Below, in pieces: positions 43,067 through 51,506 of a stretch of 64,000 bases of DNA; the stretch's first letter is position 1; every line of letters begins with the position of its first letter. The translations under genes were made by a program, and so were the position numbers. The notes under the pieces were generated by a model that saw only the letters and a list, made by a program, of their open reading frames with translations, was not told where the DNA came from and searched no databases. The DNA comes from Clostridia bacterium (GTDB lineage Bacteria; Bacillota; Clostridia; Christensenellales; Aristaeellaceae), in assembly GCA_017521565.1 (NCBI GenBank), contig JAFXCE010000002.1, forward strand, positions 25,847 through 89,846. Direction: 5' to 3'.

Positions 43067-44980
43067 TCAATCGAAGTCGCCGGTGTAGAGCTGATAGTAC
43101 TTGCCCTTGGCAGCGACCAGCTCGTCATGCGTGCCGCGCTCGATGATGCGGCCCTGCTCGAGCACCATGATGCAGTCGCTGTTTTTGACCGTGGAAAGCC
43201 TGTGCGCGATGACGAAGGTCGTTCGTCCCTTCATCAGGCTGTCCATGCCGGCCTGCACCAGCGCTTCCGTGCGGGTGTCGATGGAGGACGTTGCCTCGTC
43301 AAGGATCAGCACGGGCGGGTCGGCGACCGCCGCGCGGGCGATGGCCAGCAGCTGGCGCTGCCCCTGCGAGAGGTTCGCGCCGTCGCCGGTGAGCATGGTG
43401 TTGTAGCCCTCCGGCAGGCGGCTGATGAAGCCGTCCGCGTTGGCGAGCTTCGCCGCGGCGATGCAGTCCGCATCGCTGGCGTCAAGCCGCCCGTAGCGGA
43501 TATTCTCCATGACCGTTCCGGTGAACAGGTGCGTCTCCTGCAGGACGATGCCCAGAGAGCGCCGCAGATCCGCCTTTCTGATCTTGGTGATGTTGATGCC
43601 GTCGTAGCGGATCTTGCCGTCCTGGATGTCGTAGAAGCGGTTGATCAGGTTGGTGATGGTCGTCTTGCCTGCGCCGGTGGAGCCGACAAACGCGATCTTC
43701 TGTCCGGGCTTGGCATAGAGCTTCACATCGTGCAGCACCATCTTTTCATCCGTATAGCCAAAGTCCACGCCGTCCATGACGATTTCGCCCCGGAGCTCCA
43801 CGTAATCGGTCTTTCCCGTATCCCGGTGCGTGTGCTTCCATGCCCAAAGGCCTGTGCGTTCCTCGCACTCGGTCACCTGTCCGTCGCTGTACTTGCGGAT
43901 GTTGACAAGGCGCACATAGCCGTCGTCCACCTCCGGCTCCTCATCCAGCAGCGCGAACACGCGCTCCGCGCCGGCCAGCGCCATGACGATGGAATTGGCC
44001 TGCTGGGAGACCTGATTGATCGGATGGCCAAAGCTCTTGTTGAGCGTCAGGAAGGAAACCAGCACGCCGATGGTCAGCCCGAGATAGCCGTTGGCGGCGA
44101 GCAGGCCGCCGGCAATGGCGCACAGCACATAGCTCACATTGCCGATGGCAATGTTCACCGGCATGATCGTGCCCGAAATGCTGTTGGCGGCGCAAGCGTT
44201 TTCGCGCAGGCTCTCGTTCAGCTTTTTGAATTCGCCCAGCGTCTCCTCCTCGTGGCAGAAGACCTTGACGACCTTCTGTCCGTCCATCATCTCCTCGATA
44301 TAGCCGTTCATTTTGCCCAGCGCTTCCTGCTGCTTCATGAACAGGCCGCCGGATTTTTGCATGCGTCCCATGGAGATGCGCAGCATCAGCGCGACCATCG
44401 AAAGGGTGATCAGCGTCAGCGGTACGCTGAGCGTGATCATGGAGATCAATACGCTGACGATCGTCACCACGCTGGTGATCAGCTGCGTCAGCGACTGGGA
44501 AACCATCTGGCGCATGGTGTCGATGTCGTTGGTGTACACGCTCATGATGTCGCCGTGGGCGTGCGTGTCGAAGTATTTGACCGGCAGGCTCTGCATCTTT
44601 TCATAGAGCCTGAGCCGCAGATTCCGCAGCGTGCCCTGTGTGACGAAGATCATCGTGTAATTCTGCAGCCACGACGCAAAGGCGCCCAGCGCATAAAACA
44701 GCGCCACGCCGAGCATCGCGCGGCCCAGCGGGCCGAAGTCGGGATTATCCTGCGCGGAGAGCGGGAGGATGTAATCGTCAATCAGCGACTGCGTAAACAG
44801 CGTGCCGCGGACGCTGGCCAGCGTTGAGACGACGATGCACAAAAGCACCAGCAGATAGTGATACTTGTAATGCCTGATGACCTCGGAAAGGATGCGCTTG
44901 AGCGTCTTTTTCGGATCTTTGGCGCCCGGTCGTTTGCCCATGGGGCCTTTGGGCCCTTTTGGTCCATGTCCTCTCATCAT
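43067..44980 (-). CDS. ABC exporter half-transporter, canonical ATPase site partner
   Basis: 637 residues. The N-terminus is rich in G/P/K (GPKGPKGPMGKRPG), followed by an ABC type-1 membrane domain of six helices and an ATPase domain: Walker A GSTGAGKTT, signature LSQGQRQ (odd Q for G), Walker B LILDEATSSIDTRTEAL with the catalytic Glu present. It forms a heterodimer with the 44977 product, like BmrCD/YheIH/LmrCD multidrug exporters. Its start ATG overlaps the partner's stop, so stoichiometric coupling is expected. The pair is downstream of a MarR regulator. Confidence 0.93.
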   Translation of the reverse strand: MMRGHGPKGPKGPMGKRPGAKDPKKTLKRILSEVIRHYKYHYLLVLLCIVVSTLASVRGTLFTQSLIDDYILPLSAQDNPDFGPLGRAMLGVALFYALGAFASWLQNYTMIFVTQGTLRNLRLRLYEKMQSLPVKYFDTHAHGDIMSVYTNDIDTMRQMVSQSLTQLITSVVTIVSVLISMITLSVPLTLITLSMVALMLRISMGRMQKSGGLFMKQQEALGKMNGYIEEMMDGQKVVKVFCHEEETLGEFKKLNESLRENACAANSISGTIMPVNIAIGNVSYVLCAIAGGLLAANGYLGLTIGVLVSFLTLNKSFGHPINQVSQQANSIVMALAGAERVFALLDEEPEVDDGYVRLVNIRKYSDGQVTECEERTGLWAWKHTHRDTGKTDYVELRGEIVMDGVDFGYTDEKMVLHDVKLYAKPGQKIAFVGSTGAGKTTITNLINRFYDIQDGKIRYDGINITKIRKADLRRSLGIVLQETHLFTGTVMENIRYGRLDASDADCIAAAKLANADGFISRLPEGYNTMLTGDGANLSQGQRQLLAIARAAVADPPVLILDEATSSIDTRTEALVQAGMDSLMKGRTTFVIAHRLSTVKNSDCIMVLEQGRIIERGTHDELVAAKGKYYQLYTGDFD

Positions 44981-46800
44981 ACGCGCGCACCTCCCTTCGC
45001 ATCCGGCATATCCCGTTTGGCTGCCTCGTCAAAGTCGCCGCTGCCGCCCTGATTCTGGCTTTCGTAGACCTCGCGGTAGATGGCGTTGTTTTCAAGCAGA
45101 TTTTCCGGCGTGTCAAAGGCGCTTACGCGGCCTTCGTCCATCACCAGCACGCGGTCGGCGTCCTCGACGGAGGCGATGCGCTGGGCGATGATGATCTTGG
45201 TTGTTCCGGGGATATGCTCGCGCAGCGCCGCGCGGATCTTCGCGTCCGTCGCCGTATCCACCGCGCTGGTGGAATCGTCGAGGATGAGCACCTTCGGTTT
45301 TTTCAGCAGGGCGCGCGCGATGCACAGGCGCTGCTTCTGTCCGCCGGAGACGTTCGTGCCGCCGCGCTCGATCTTTGTGTTGTATCCTTCGGGCATGCGG
45401 GAGATGAAGTCATCCGCGCAGGCGAGGCGGCAGGCCTCACGGCACTGCGCTTCGGTCGCGTTTTTGTCGCCCCAGCGCAGGTTGTCCATCACGGTGCCGG
45501 AGAAGAGAACGTTCTTCTGCAGGACGACGGATACCTCGCTGCGAAGCGTTTCAACGTCGTATGCCCGTACGTCCACGCCGCCGACCCGGACGCAGCCGCT
45601 ATCCACATCGTACAGGCGGGAAATCAGATTGACAAGGCTGGATTTGCTGGAGCCCGTGCCGCCGATGATGCCGATCGTCTCGCCGGAACGGATATGCAGA
45701 TCGATATCCGAGAGGACGGGCTTACCCTCTCCGGTCTGCCGGTAGGAGAATGTCACATGCTCAAAATCGATCGAGCCGTCCGCAACCTGCATGACCGCGT
45801 CCTCCGGCGACGCGATGTCCGTCGTTTCGCAAAGAACCTCCTGAACGCGCTGCGCTGCGGCGATGGAGTTGGTGAGCATCACGAAGATCATGGACAGCAT
45901 CATCAGGCTCATGAGCAGATGCATGATATAGGACAGAAGGCTCGTCAGCTCGCCCGTGGTCAGGCCGGTCTTGTGGACGATCATCTGCGCGCCGAACCAG
46001 CTGATCAGCAGGATGCAGGCATAGACGCAGGACGTCATGATCGGGCCGTTGAGGGAGATGATCTTCTCTGCGGAGACGGAATTGTGAAAGACGTCCTGCG
46101 CTGCCTTTGTGAATTTCTCATGCTCGTGCTCCTCGCGCACAAATGCCTTCACCACGCGCATCGCGCCGACGTTTTCCTTGATCGTTCCGTTGAGTACGTC
46201 GTACTTTTTGAACATCTGCCGGAAATAGCGCATGGACATCGGCACAAGGATGAACAGCGCGGCCATCAGCACGACCATCACGCCAAGGAAGACCAAAGAC
46301 AGCCGGGCGTTGATGGACAGCGCCATCACCAGCGACACGATCAGCGTCGCCGGCGCGCGCGTGCAGACCATCAGGATCATCTGAAACGCCATCTGAATAT
46401 GCCCCACATCCGTGGTCAGGCGCGTAACGAGACCGGCGGTGGAGAATTTATCGATGTTGGAAAAGGAAAACGTCTGGATATTTTCAAACATTGCGCCGCG
46501 CAGATTCGCGGCGAAGCCGGTGCTCGCCTTTGCGCTGTGGAGGTTGGCGCGCACGCCGCAGAGCATGGCCAGAAGCGCCATGACCGTCATGATCAGGCCG
46601 ATTTTCACGACATGCCCCATGTTGCCGGCGGAGATGCCGTCGTCGATGATCGAAGCTGTGAGGTAGGGAATCAGGATTTCAAGGATTACGCAGCCGATGG
46701 TGAACAGCGGCGAAAGAAGCGCGTTGCGCTTATATGCGCCGACATACCCGACCAGCTGCCTGACCATGGCGATTTTGCCCGTCTTTTTTTCTTTCTGCAA
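44977..46800 (-). CDS. ABC exporter half-transporter, degenerate ATPase site partner
   Basis: 607 residues. ABC type-1 membrane domain followed by an ATPase domain with Walker A GGTGSSKSS, signature VSGGQKQR and Walker B LILDDSTSAVDTATD, in which the catalytic Glu is Asp. One degenerate site is the rule in heterodimeric exporters, so with the 43067 gene it makes one complete transporter, probably for drugs or lipids. The start is TTG 46800 with AAGGAGGA upstream; ATG 12 codons later is an alternative. It sits 37 bp after the MarR gene. Confidence 0.93.
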   Translation of the reverse strand: MQKEKKTGKIAMVRQLVGYVGAYKRNALLSPLFTIGCVILEILIPYLTASIIDDGISAGNMGHVVKIGLIMTVMALLAMLCGVRANLHSAKASTGFAANLRGAMFENIQTFSFSNIDKFSTAGLVTRLTTDVGHIQMAFQMILMVCTRAPATLIVSLVMALSINARLSLVFLGVMVVLMAALFILVPMSMRYFRQMFKKYDVLNGTIKENVGAMRVVKAFVREEHEHEKFTKAAQDVFHNSVSAEKIISLNGPIMTSCVYACILLISWFGAQMIVHKTGLTTGELTSLLSYIMHLLMSLMMLSMIFVMLTNSIAAAQRVQEVLCETTDIASPEDAVMQVADGSIDFEHVTFSYRQTGEGKPVLSDIDLHIRSGETIGIIGGTGSSKSSLVNLISRLYDVDSGCVRVGGVDVRAYDVETLRSEVSVVLQKNVLFSGTVMDNLRWGDKNATEAQCREACRLACADDFISRMPEGYNTKIERGGTNVSGGQKQRLCIARALLKKPKVLILDDSTSAVDTATDAKIRAALREHIPGTTKIIIAQRIASVEDADRVLVMDEGRVSAFDTPENLLENNAIYREVYESQNQGGSGDFDEAAKRDMPDAKGGARV

Positions 46801-46837
46801 GGCAGAGTCCTCCTTCTATGCTTTTTGGTGCGATGCT

Positions 46838-47290
46838 TTATTGCGTTTCTTCCGTCGTATTCTGCTGCGGCGCGATCTCCGGCAAGATCTCTGAGATCCG
46901 CTTCATCAGCCGCACGTATTCGCGCGCGTCGTCTTCGCCCAGCCTCATCAGCATCATCTTGACGTGGCGGCGTACCTCTTCTTTCCGTTCGGCATAAAAG
47001 GCGCGTCCCTTTTCGGTCAGCGCCACCAGAACGCGGCGCTTATCCTCCGGATCGGTCCTTCTTGTGATGAACGCCTTCTTTTCAAGGCTGCCGAGCACGG
47101 CGGCGATGCGGGAGGTCGTCATGTTCAGCAGCCTGCTGATTTCGCCTGCGGCGATCTGCCGGTTTTCCCTGCCGAGCAGGCGGAGCACCGCCATCTCGCC
47201 CCGGATGGATTCGCTGATCTTGTCCTTCGGCGGTACAGGCCCATTTTGTTCAATGGCGTCCATCAGTTCTTTTGCGAGCATTTCATACAT
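46838..47290 (-). CDS. MarR family transcriptional regulator
   Basis: 150 residues. Winged helix-turn-helix with IAAGEISRLLNMTTSRIAAVLGSLEKKAFITRRTDPEDKRRVLVALTEKGR, the MarR signature. It is first in an operon with the two exporter genes and very likely represses it: a perfect palindrome lies between the -10 and its start codon (47309-47321). ATG 47290 has AGAGGGTGAG upstream. The inducing compound is unknown. Confidence 0.93.
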   Translation of the reverse strand: MYEMLAKELMDAIEQNGPVPPKDKISESIRGEMAVLRLLGRENRQIAAGEISRLLNMTTSRIAAVLGSLEKKAFITRRTDPEDKRRVLVALTEKGRAFYAERKEEVRRHVKMMLMRLGEDDAREYVRLMKRISEILPEIAPQQNTTEETQ

Positions 47291-47308
47291 ATTCTCACCC
47301 TCTTTTTA

Positions 47309-47352
47309 CTCACACTGTGAGACATTATATCGTGCATACCATATGATGTCAA
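47309..47352 (-). promoter_or_regulatory. perfect-consensus promoter with MarR operator
   Basis: On the minus strand: TTGACA (47352-47347), 17 bp, TATAAT (47329-47324), then the 13-bp palindrome CTCACA-C-TGTGAG (47309-47321) covering the expected start of transcription. Repressor binding there would block the polymerase; that MarR binds it is an inference. Confidence 0.85.
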
Positions 47353-47398
47353 CGAATATCACAAAAAGTTCATATTCATTCTCTTCCCTGCGCGTTCC

Positions 47399-47427
47399 TT
47401 GACACGGGTTATGGGCAATGCTATCAT
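47399..47427 (+). promoter_or_regulatory. sigma-A promoter of the ABC-F gene
   Basis: TTGACA (47399-47404), 17 bp, TATCAT (47422-47427) with TGC before the -10. Confidence 0.75.
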
Positions 47428-47481
47428 ACGCCCAGATTCACTCATATTTTCTCTGCGGCTGACCAATTCTGAGGGAGTATC

Positions 47482-48999
47482 ATGCTGACCATTCAAAATC
47501 TGACGCTGACCCACAAAAAAGACCTGACGACGCTGATTGAGAATCTCTCCTTTACCGTCAATCCCGGCGAACGCATTGCGCTCATCGGCGAGGAGGGGAA
47601 TGGAAAGTCCACATTGCTGCGCGCGCTCATGGGTGATGACGCCATAGACGCCTATATCGAAATGACCGGCAGGATTGTCAATACCTTCAAGACCGGCTAT
47701 CTCCCGCAGGAGCTGCCTGCGCAGGACAGAAGCAGGAGCGCATATGAATACTTCTGCGAGAGCGCGGATTTCTTTGACCAGACCCCGCGCGAGCTGGGCG
47801 AGCTTGCGTCAAGGCTCCGTCTGCCGGGCGATGTGTTTTACAGCGAGCAGACGATGGAGACCTTCTCCGGCGGCGAGCGCGTCAAGCTGCAGCTTGCGCG
47901 GCTGCTGATGTGCGCCCCGCAGCTGCTCCTGCTCGACGAGCCCAGCAACGATCTGGATCTTGATACCGTGCGCTGGCTGGAGGAATTCCTCGTTTCCTGC
48001 GGCCTTGCGGTGCTGTTTGTCTCCCATGATGAGACGCTGCTGCGCCGCGCGGCGACGGGCGTCGTGCTCATTGAGCGCCTGCGCAGGCGGCAGGTGCCGC
48101 GCGCAGCCGTTTACCGGCTCGGGTATGATGCGTTTGTCAGCACGCGCGCGGACCTTTTCGCCCATCAGGAGCAGGTTGCCCGCAAGGAGCGCGAGGAGCT
48201 TTGCAAGAAGATGCAGCGCTACAACCAGATTAGGCAGAAAGTCGAACATGCTCAAAACACCATCTCCCGTCAGGATCCGCAGGGAGGCCGCCTGCTGAAG
48301 AAAAAGATGCACGCTGTCACATCCATGGGCAAGCGCTTTGAGCGCGAAGCGCAGGAGATGACCGGCATGCCCGAGAGCGAGGAGGCCATCTTCGCCAAGC
48401 TGACCTGTACGCCGCTGCCGCCGTCAAAGGTTGTGCTCGATCTTGATCTGCCGGAGCTGAGCGTCGAGGGCCGCGTTCTCTGCCGCGATATCCGCCTGAC
48501 CGTGCGCGGCGGGGAAAAGGTCTGCATCACAGGAAAAAACGGCGCGGGCAAGTCGACGCTGCTGCGCGTCATCCGCGATACGCTCCGCGCGCGGAGCGAT
48601 CTTCGCGTTTTCTATATGCCGCAGGATCCGGGCGATCTGCTTGATATGGACAAAACACCTGTGGAGATCCTCACGGACAAGGGTGGGAAGGAAGAAAACG
48701 TGCGCATCTGCGTGGCGCTGGGCTCGATGAAATTCACGCAGGACGAGATGAACCACCCCTGCCGCGGCCTGTCCGGCGGGCAGAAGGCCAAGCTGATGTT
48801 TCTGGCGATGGCTCAGTCCGGCGCGGATGTGCTCCTGCTCGACGAGCCCACAAGAAACCTCTCCCCACTGTCAGGGCCTGTGGTGCGTGAATTGTTTTCG
48901 CAGTATCCGGGCTGTATCATCGCCGTATCCCATGACGCCATGTTCATCTCTCAGGTGTGTACGCGCAGCGTCGTGCTCCTTGAAAATGGATTGATTTAA
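47482..48999 (+). CDS. ABC-F family ATPase (translation factor or ribosome protection protein)
   Basis: 505 residues with two ABC ATPase domains and no membrane part. Domain 1: Walker A GEEGNGKST (about 36-44), signature FSGGERVK, Walker B LLLLDEPSNDLDLD. Linker about 210-310, Lys/Glu/Gln-rich, as the P-site tRNA-interaction motif. Domain 2: GKNGAGKST, LSGGQKAK, LLLDEPTRNLSP. ABC-F proteins act on ribosomes; some confer antibiotic resistance. Whether this one does is not readable. The leader from the promoter is about 45 nt, without an evident attenuator ORF. It is divergent from the MarR-exporter operon, which may hint at a shared drug-response role. Confidence 0.9.
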   Translation: MLTIQNLTLTHKKDLTTLIENLSFTVNPGERIALIGEEGNGKSTLLRALMGDDAIDAYIEMTGRIVNTFKTGYLPQELPAQDRSRSAYEYFCESADFFDQTPRELGELASRLRLPGDVFYSEQTMETFSGGERVKLQLARLLMCAPQLLLLDEPSNDLDLDTVRWLEEFLVSCGLAVLFVSHDETLLRRAATGVVLIERLRRRQVPRAAVYRLGYDAFVSTRADLFAHQEQVARKEREELCKKMQRYNQIRQKVEHAQNTISRQDPQGGRLLKKKMHAVTSMGKRFEREAQEMTGMPESEEAIFAKLTCTPLPPSKVVLDLDLPELSVEGRVLCRDIRLTVRGGEKVCITGKNGAGKSTLLRVIRDTLRARSDLRVFYMPQDPGDLLDMDKTPVEILTDKGGKEENVRICVALGSMKFTQDEMNHPCRGLSGGQKAKLMFLAMAQSGADVLLLDEPTRNLSPLSGPVVRELFSQYPGCIIAVSHDAMFISQVCTRSVVLLENGLI

Positions 49000-49104
49000 G
49001 CGGATATGTGTCGATTTTTGTATAAAAGTGGTGGAATGACATGGTATTTTTAATTGATTTTCGAGATAAATGGTGTGATGATGGAGGAAAACGGGAGTAA
49101 AAGA

Positions 49105-49132
49105 TTGACAAGTGGTAAAAAATGGTTAAAAT
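49105..49132 (+). promoter_or_regulatory. sigma-A promoter for the MBL-fold gene
   Basis: TTGACA (49105-49110), 16 bp, TAAAAT (49127-49132), in an AT-rich gap. Confidence 0.6.
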
Positions 49133-49202
49133 GGAGATAGATCCAATCAGAACCGATCTGACTGAATCCGTATGATGTTTCAGAAAGGAGCGCTTGCTGA
49201 AT

Positions 49203-49976
49203 ATGAAGGATATCTCAATTGACTATCTGGGCGGCAGCGGTTTTCTGGTTGCCATCGGTGAGACCTGTCTGCTCTTTGATGCGAGCGAAAAAGGCCCGGA
49301 CAGGCGCCTTTTGCCTGAGAAGGATGCACTTGCACCCTACAAGAAGTGCTATGTGTTCATTAGTCATCGCCACGAGGATCATTTCTCTGAAAAGGTCTAC
49401 GACCTGTGCGGAGAGAATGCGATTTATATCGTGGGCTACGATCTGCCGCAGCCGCATCGCGGCGTGCGCATGCAGCCCGGCGAGGAGCGCGGCTTCGGCG
49501 CCGTGAATGTCCGCGCCTTCGGCTCTACGGATGAGGGCGTTTCCTTCCTTGTGGAATACGCCGGCATTCAGATTTTCCATGCGGGCGATCTCAATCTCTG
49601 GCACTGGCGGGAGGAATCCTCCATCACGGAGATCGAGGCGGCGGAGCGCGCGTTTTATGATTGCGTCGCGCCCATTCCAGCCGGCGCCATCGACCTGGCG
49701 TTCTTCCCGGTCGATCCGCGGCAGGGCAGCATGTACGACGCGGGCGCGGGCTATTTCGTCATGACCGTCAAGCCGAAGATCATGATTCCGATGCACTTTC
49801 AGGGCCGCGGCGATGTGGCGATGCGCTTTGCGCTTACAGGCGAAACGAAGCACACCAAGATCGTTGCGCTCGAGGAGCCGGGCGATCACATCGACCTGAG
49901 CATCCCTGATACGGACGAGACCGCGCCGGACAGAAAGCTCAGGGAACTGCTGGCGGACGAGAGCTTCGGCCAATAA
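49203..49976 (+). CDS. metallo-beta-lactamase-fold hydrolase
   Basis: 257 residues. Metal motif H55-R-H57-E-D59-H60, then HAGDLNLW (Asp ligand) and MIPMHFQGR (late His). It resembles the UlaG/UPF0173-like single-domain hydrolases of unknown substrate. The start is placed at ATG 49203; a TTG at 49194 is only 3 nt from AAAGGAG (49184-49190) and too near, though the ATG at 12 nt is somewhat far. Monocistronic: promoter upstream and strong terminator downstream. Confidence 0.85.
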   Translation: MKDISIDYLGGSGFLVAIGETCLLFDASEKGPDRRLLPEKDALAPYKKCYVFISHRHEDHFSEKVYDLCGENAIYIVGYDLPQPHRGVRMQPGEERGFGAVNVRAFGSTDEGVSFLVEYAGIQIFHAGDLNLWHWREESSITEIEAAERAFYDCVAPIPAGAIDLAFFPVDPRQGSMYDAGAGYFVMTVKPKIMIPMHFQGRGDVAMRFALTGETKHTKIVALEEPGDHIDLSIPDTDETAPDRKLRELLADESFGQ

Positions 49977-50021
49977 AGCCAGCCATTCCGGCGGATAAGG
50001 CCGGACTGTCATAACAGCATG

Positions 50022-50069
50022 AAAAAACACTCTCCCGCCGCGTGGCATTGCGGCAGGAGAGTGTTTTTT
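50022..50069. terminator. bidirectional terminator between convergent genes
   Basis: AAAAAACACTCTCC / GGAGAGTGTTTTTT arms with an inner GCCGC / GCGGC pairing. Confidence 0.92.
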
Positions 50070-50094
50070 ATGGTTGGATAACGGGCAGATGCGC

Positions 50095-51084
50095 TCATTC
50101 AAACGGATAGCGGACGCCCCACTGCGCGCGCAGCGCATCCATAATTTCCATCACGCGGATGGTTTCGCTGTGCGGCATCTGCGGGCATTCGATGGCGCCT
50201 GCGGCCAGCGCGTCAAGGCATGCGCGTACCTGATATTCGTAGCCGGAGATCTGCTTGGGCACGGGGATATCGTGTTCAATTTCAAAATCTTCCTCCGCCT
50301 TGTTCAGCGTGATGCGCAGCGGATTGTTGACGTTGTCCACGGTGATATAGCCCTGCGTGCCGCAGATGGTGCATCGTCTGTCGCTGCGGCAGGCCGTGCC
50401 CGCGTGCATATGGGCGGCGCGGCCGTCCGGATAATACAGGCTGAAGCTCTCCTGGCGGTCAACGCCCGTGTCCATCAGCTCCACGGTCGATTCCATGCGC
50501 GCATAGTCGTTGCCAAAGAACATCGAACAGAAGTTCAGCGGATACACGCCCACATCCAGCAGTGCGCCGCCGGCCAGTTCCGGCACGCGGATGCGATGCA
50601 CCTGTTCGATCGGATAATGCAGATTGGCGGTCAGCACGCGCGGCTTGCCGATCGCGCCGGAGGCAATCAGCTCGTCGATGATCGCACGGGAGGGCATATA
50701 GCGCGTCCAGATGGCCTCGGCGACAAGGACGTTCTTTTCTTTTGCCAGCGCGAGGACTTCTTTGGCCTGTGCTGCATTTGCCGTGAACGACTTTTCGCAC
50801 AGAACCGCCTTGCCGTTTTCGATGCAGAGCTTCATATGCTCTGCATGATGGGAATGCGGAGAGGCGACGTACACCAGATCGACGGATGGATCGGCAGCCA
50901 GTTCTTCATAGGATCCGTAGGCCTTTTCAAAGCCTTCCTCGCGGCAGAACGCTTCGGCTTTTGCGATGTCGCGGGATGCAGCGGCATAAAGGCAAACCGG
51001 CTCACCATTTTGGCGCATGGCAGCGAGCGTTTTCGCCATTTTATGGGCGATATGACCGCAGCCGAGAATCGCGATATTTTTCAT
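50095..51084 (-). CDS. Gfo/Idh/MocA family NAD(P)-dependent oxidoreductase
   Basis: 329 residues. Rossmann motif ILGCGHIAHKM near the N-terminus, YVASPHSHHAEH, CEKSFTANAAQA (the family EKP motif with Ser), and the dimer-domain block GGALLDVGVYPLNFCSMFFG. It resembles dihydrodiol/sugar dehydrogenases; the substrate is probably a sugar or inositol-like polyol, not decidable. ATG with AAAGGAGG upstream. Transcribed alone, convergent to the MBL-fold gene. Confidence 0.9.
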   Translation of the reverse strand: MKNIAILGCGHIAHKMAKTLAAMRQNGEPVCLYAAASRDIAKAEAFCREEGFEKAYGSYEELAADPSVDLVYVASPHSHHAEHMKLCIENGKAVLCEKSFTANAAQAKEVLALAKEKNVLVAEAIWTRYMPSRAIIDELIASGAIGKPRVLTANLHYPIEQVHRIRVPELAGGALLDVGVYPLNFCSMFFGNDYARMESTVELMDTGVDRQESFSLYYPDGRAAHMHAGTACRSDRRCTICGTQGYITVDNVNNPLRITLNKAEEDFEIEHDIPVPKQISGYEYQVRACLDALAAGAIECPQMPHSETIRVMEIMDALRAQWGVRYPFE

Positions 51085-51129
51085 CGTGTATTCCTCCTTT
51101 GCTGGTTGCGCTGGTAAAAAATGGTAAGG

Positions 51130-51182
51130 AAAAAGCCATCCCTTGATGGGATGGCAAGATTTGGCGGAGAGTTAGGGATTCG
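51130..51182 (-). repeat. 53-bp direct repeat of tRNA-Ser 3' end plus terminator, distal copy
   Basis: Identical over 53 bp to 51284-51336. On the minus strand it carries the last 20 nt of tRNA-Ser with CCA, then the terminator hairpin GCCATCCC / GGGATGGC and T-run. Confidence 0.9.
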
Positions 51183-51283
51183 GTTCTCCGCGCTCGCCGC
51201 GCGTCGGTCCGGTCCGCTCTGTCAGCCCACAGGGCTGTCATTCACTGCGGACCGGTTCTCATCCCTAACTCTTTGATTGCAAC

Positions 51284-51309
51284 AAAAAGCCATCCCTTGA
51301 TGGGATGGC
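51284..51309 (-). terminator. rho-independent terminator of tRNA-Ser
   Basis: On the minus strand: GCCATCCCATCAAGGGATGGC then TTTTTG. It is part of the 53-bp repeat 51284-51336. Confidence 0.9.
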
Positions 51310-51315
51310 AAGATT

Positions 51316-51403
51316 TGGCGGAGAGTTAGGGATTCGAACCCTAGGAGGTTTTACCCTCACAGCATTTCGAGTGCTGCACCTTCGACCGCTCGGACAACTC
51401 TCC
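51316..51403 (-). tRNA. tRNA-Ser (CGA anticodon)
   Basis: 88 nt read from 51403 to 51316, with encoded CCA. Acceptor stem GGAGAGT / ACTCTCC with discriminator G, T-loop GGTTCGAATCC, a long variable arm typical of class II tRNAs, and anticodon loop CTCGAAA, so the anticodon is CGA reading UCG codons. Confidence 0.97.
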
Positions 51404-51436
51404 TTAAAATGGGCATCCCAATCAGGATACCCATAT

Positions 51437-51466
51437 ATTATACGGCAGGTTTGCTTTCTATGTCAA
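51437..51466 (-). promoter_or_regulatory. sigma-A promoter of tRNA-Ser
   Basis: On the minus strand: TTGACA (51466-51461), 18 bp, TATAAT (51442-51437). Confidence 0.8.
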
Positions 51467-51506
51467 GACTCTTCTGCCTGCATGCGAAGAGCAGGAGGAA
51501 GAACGC

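Noticed and set aside
43028..44827. 599-codon plus-strand frame opposite the ABC exporter, and the similar 667-codon frame at 44959-46962
   Set aside because: Both mirror the exporter genes, whose Walker and signature motifs are intact on the minus strand.
51130..51336. Active integrative element flanked by attL/attR at tRNA-Ser
   Set aside because: Only about 100 bp lie between the duplicated ends and no integrase or cargo gene is present, so at most a scar remains.
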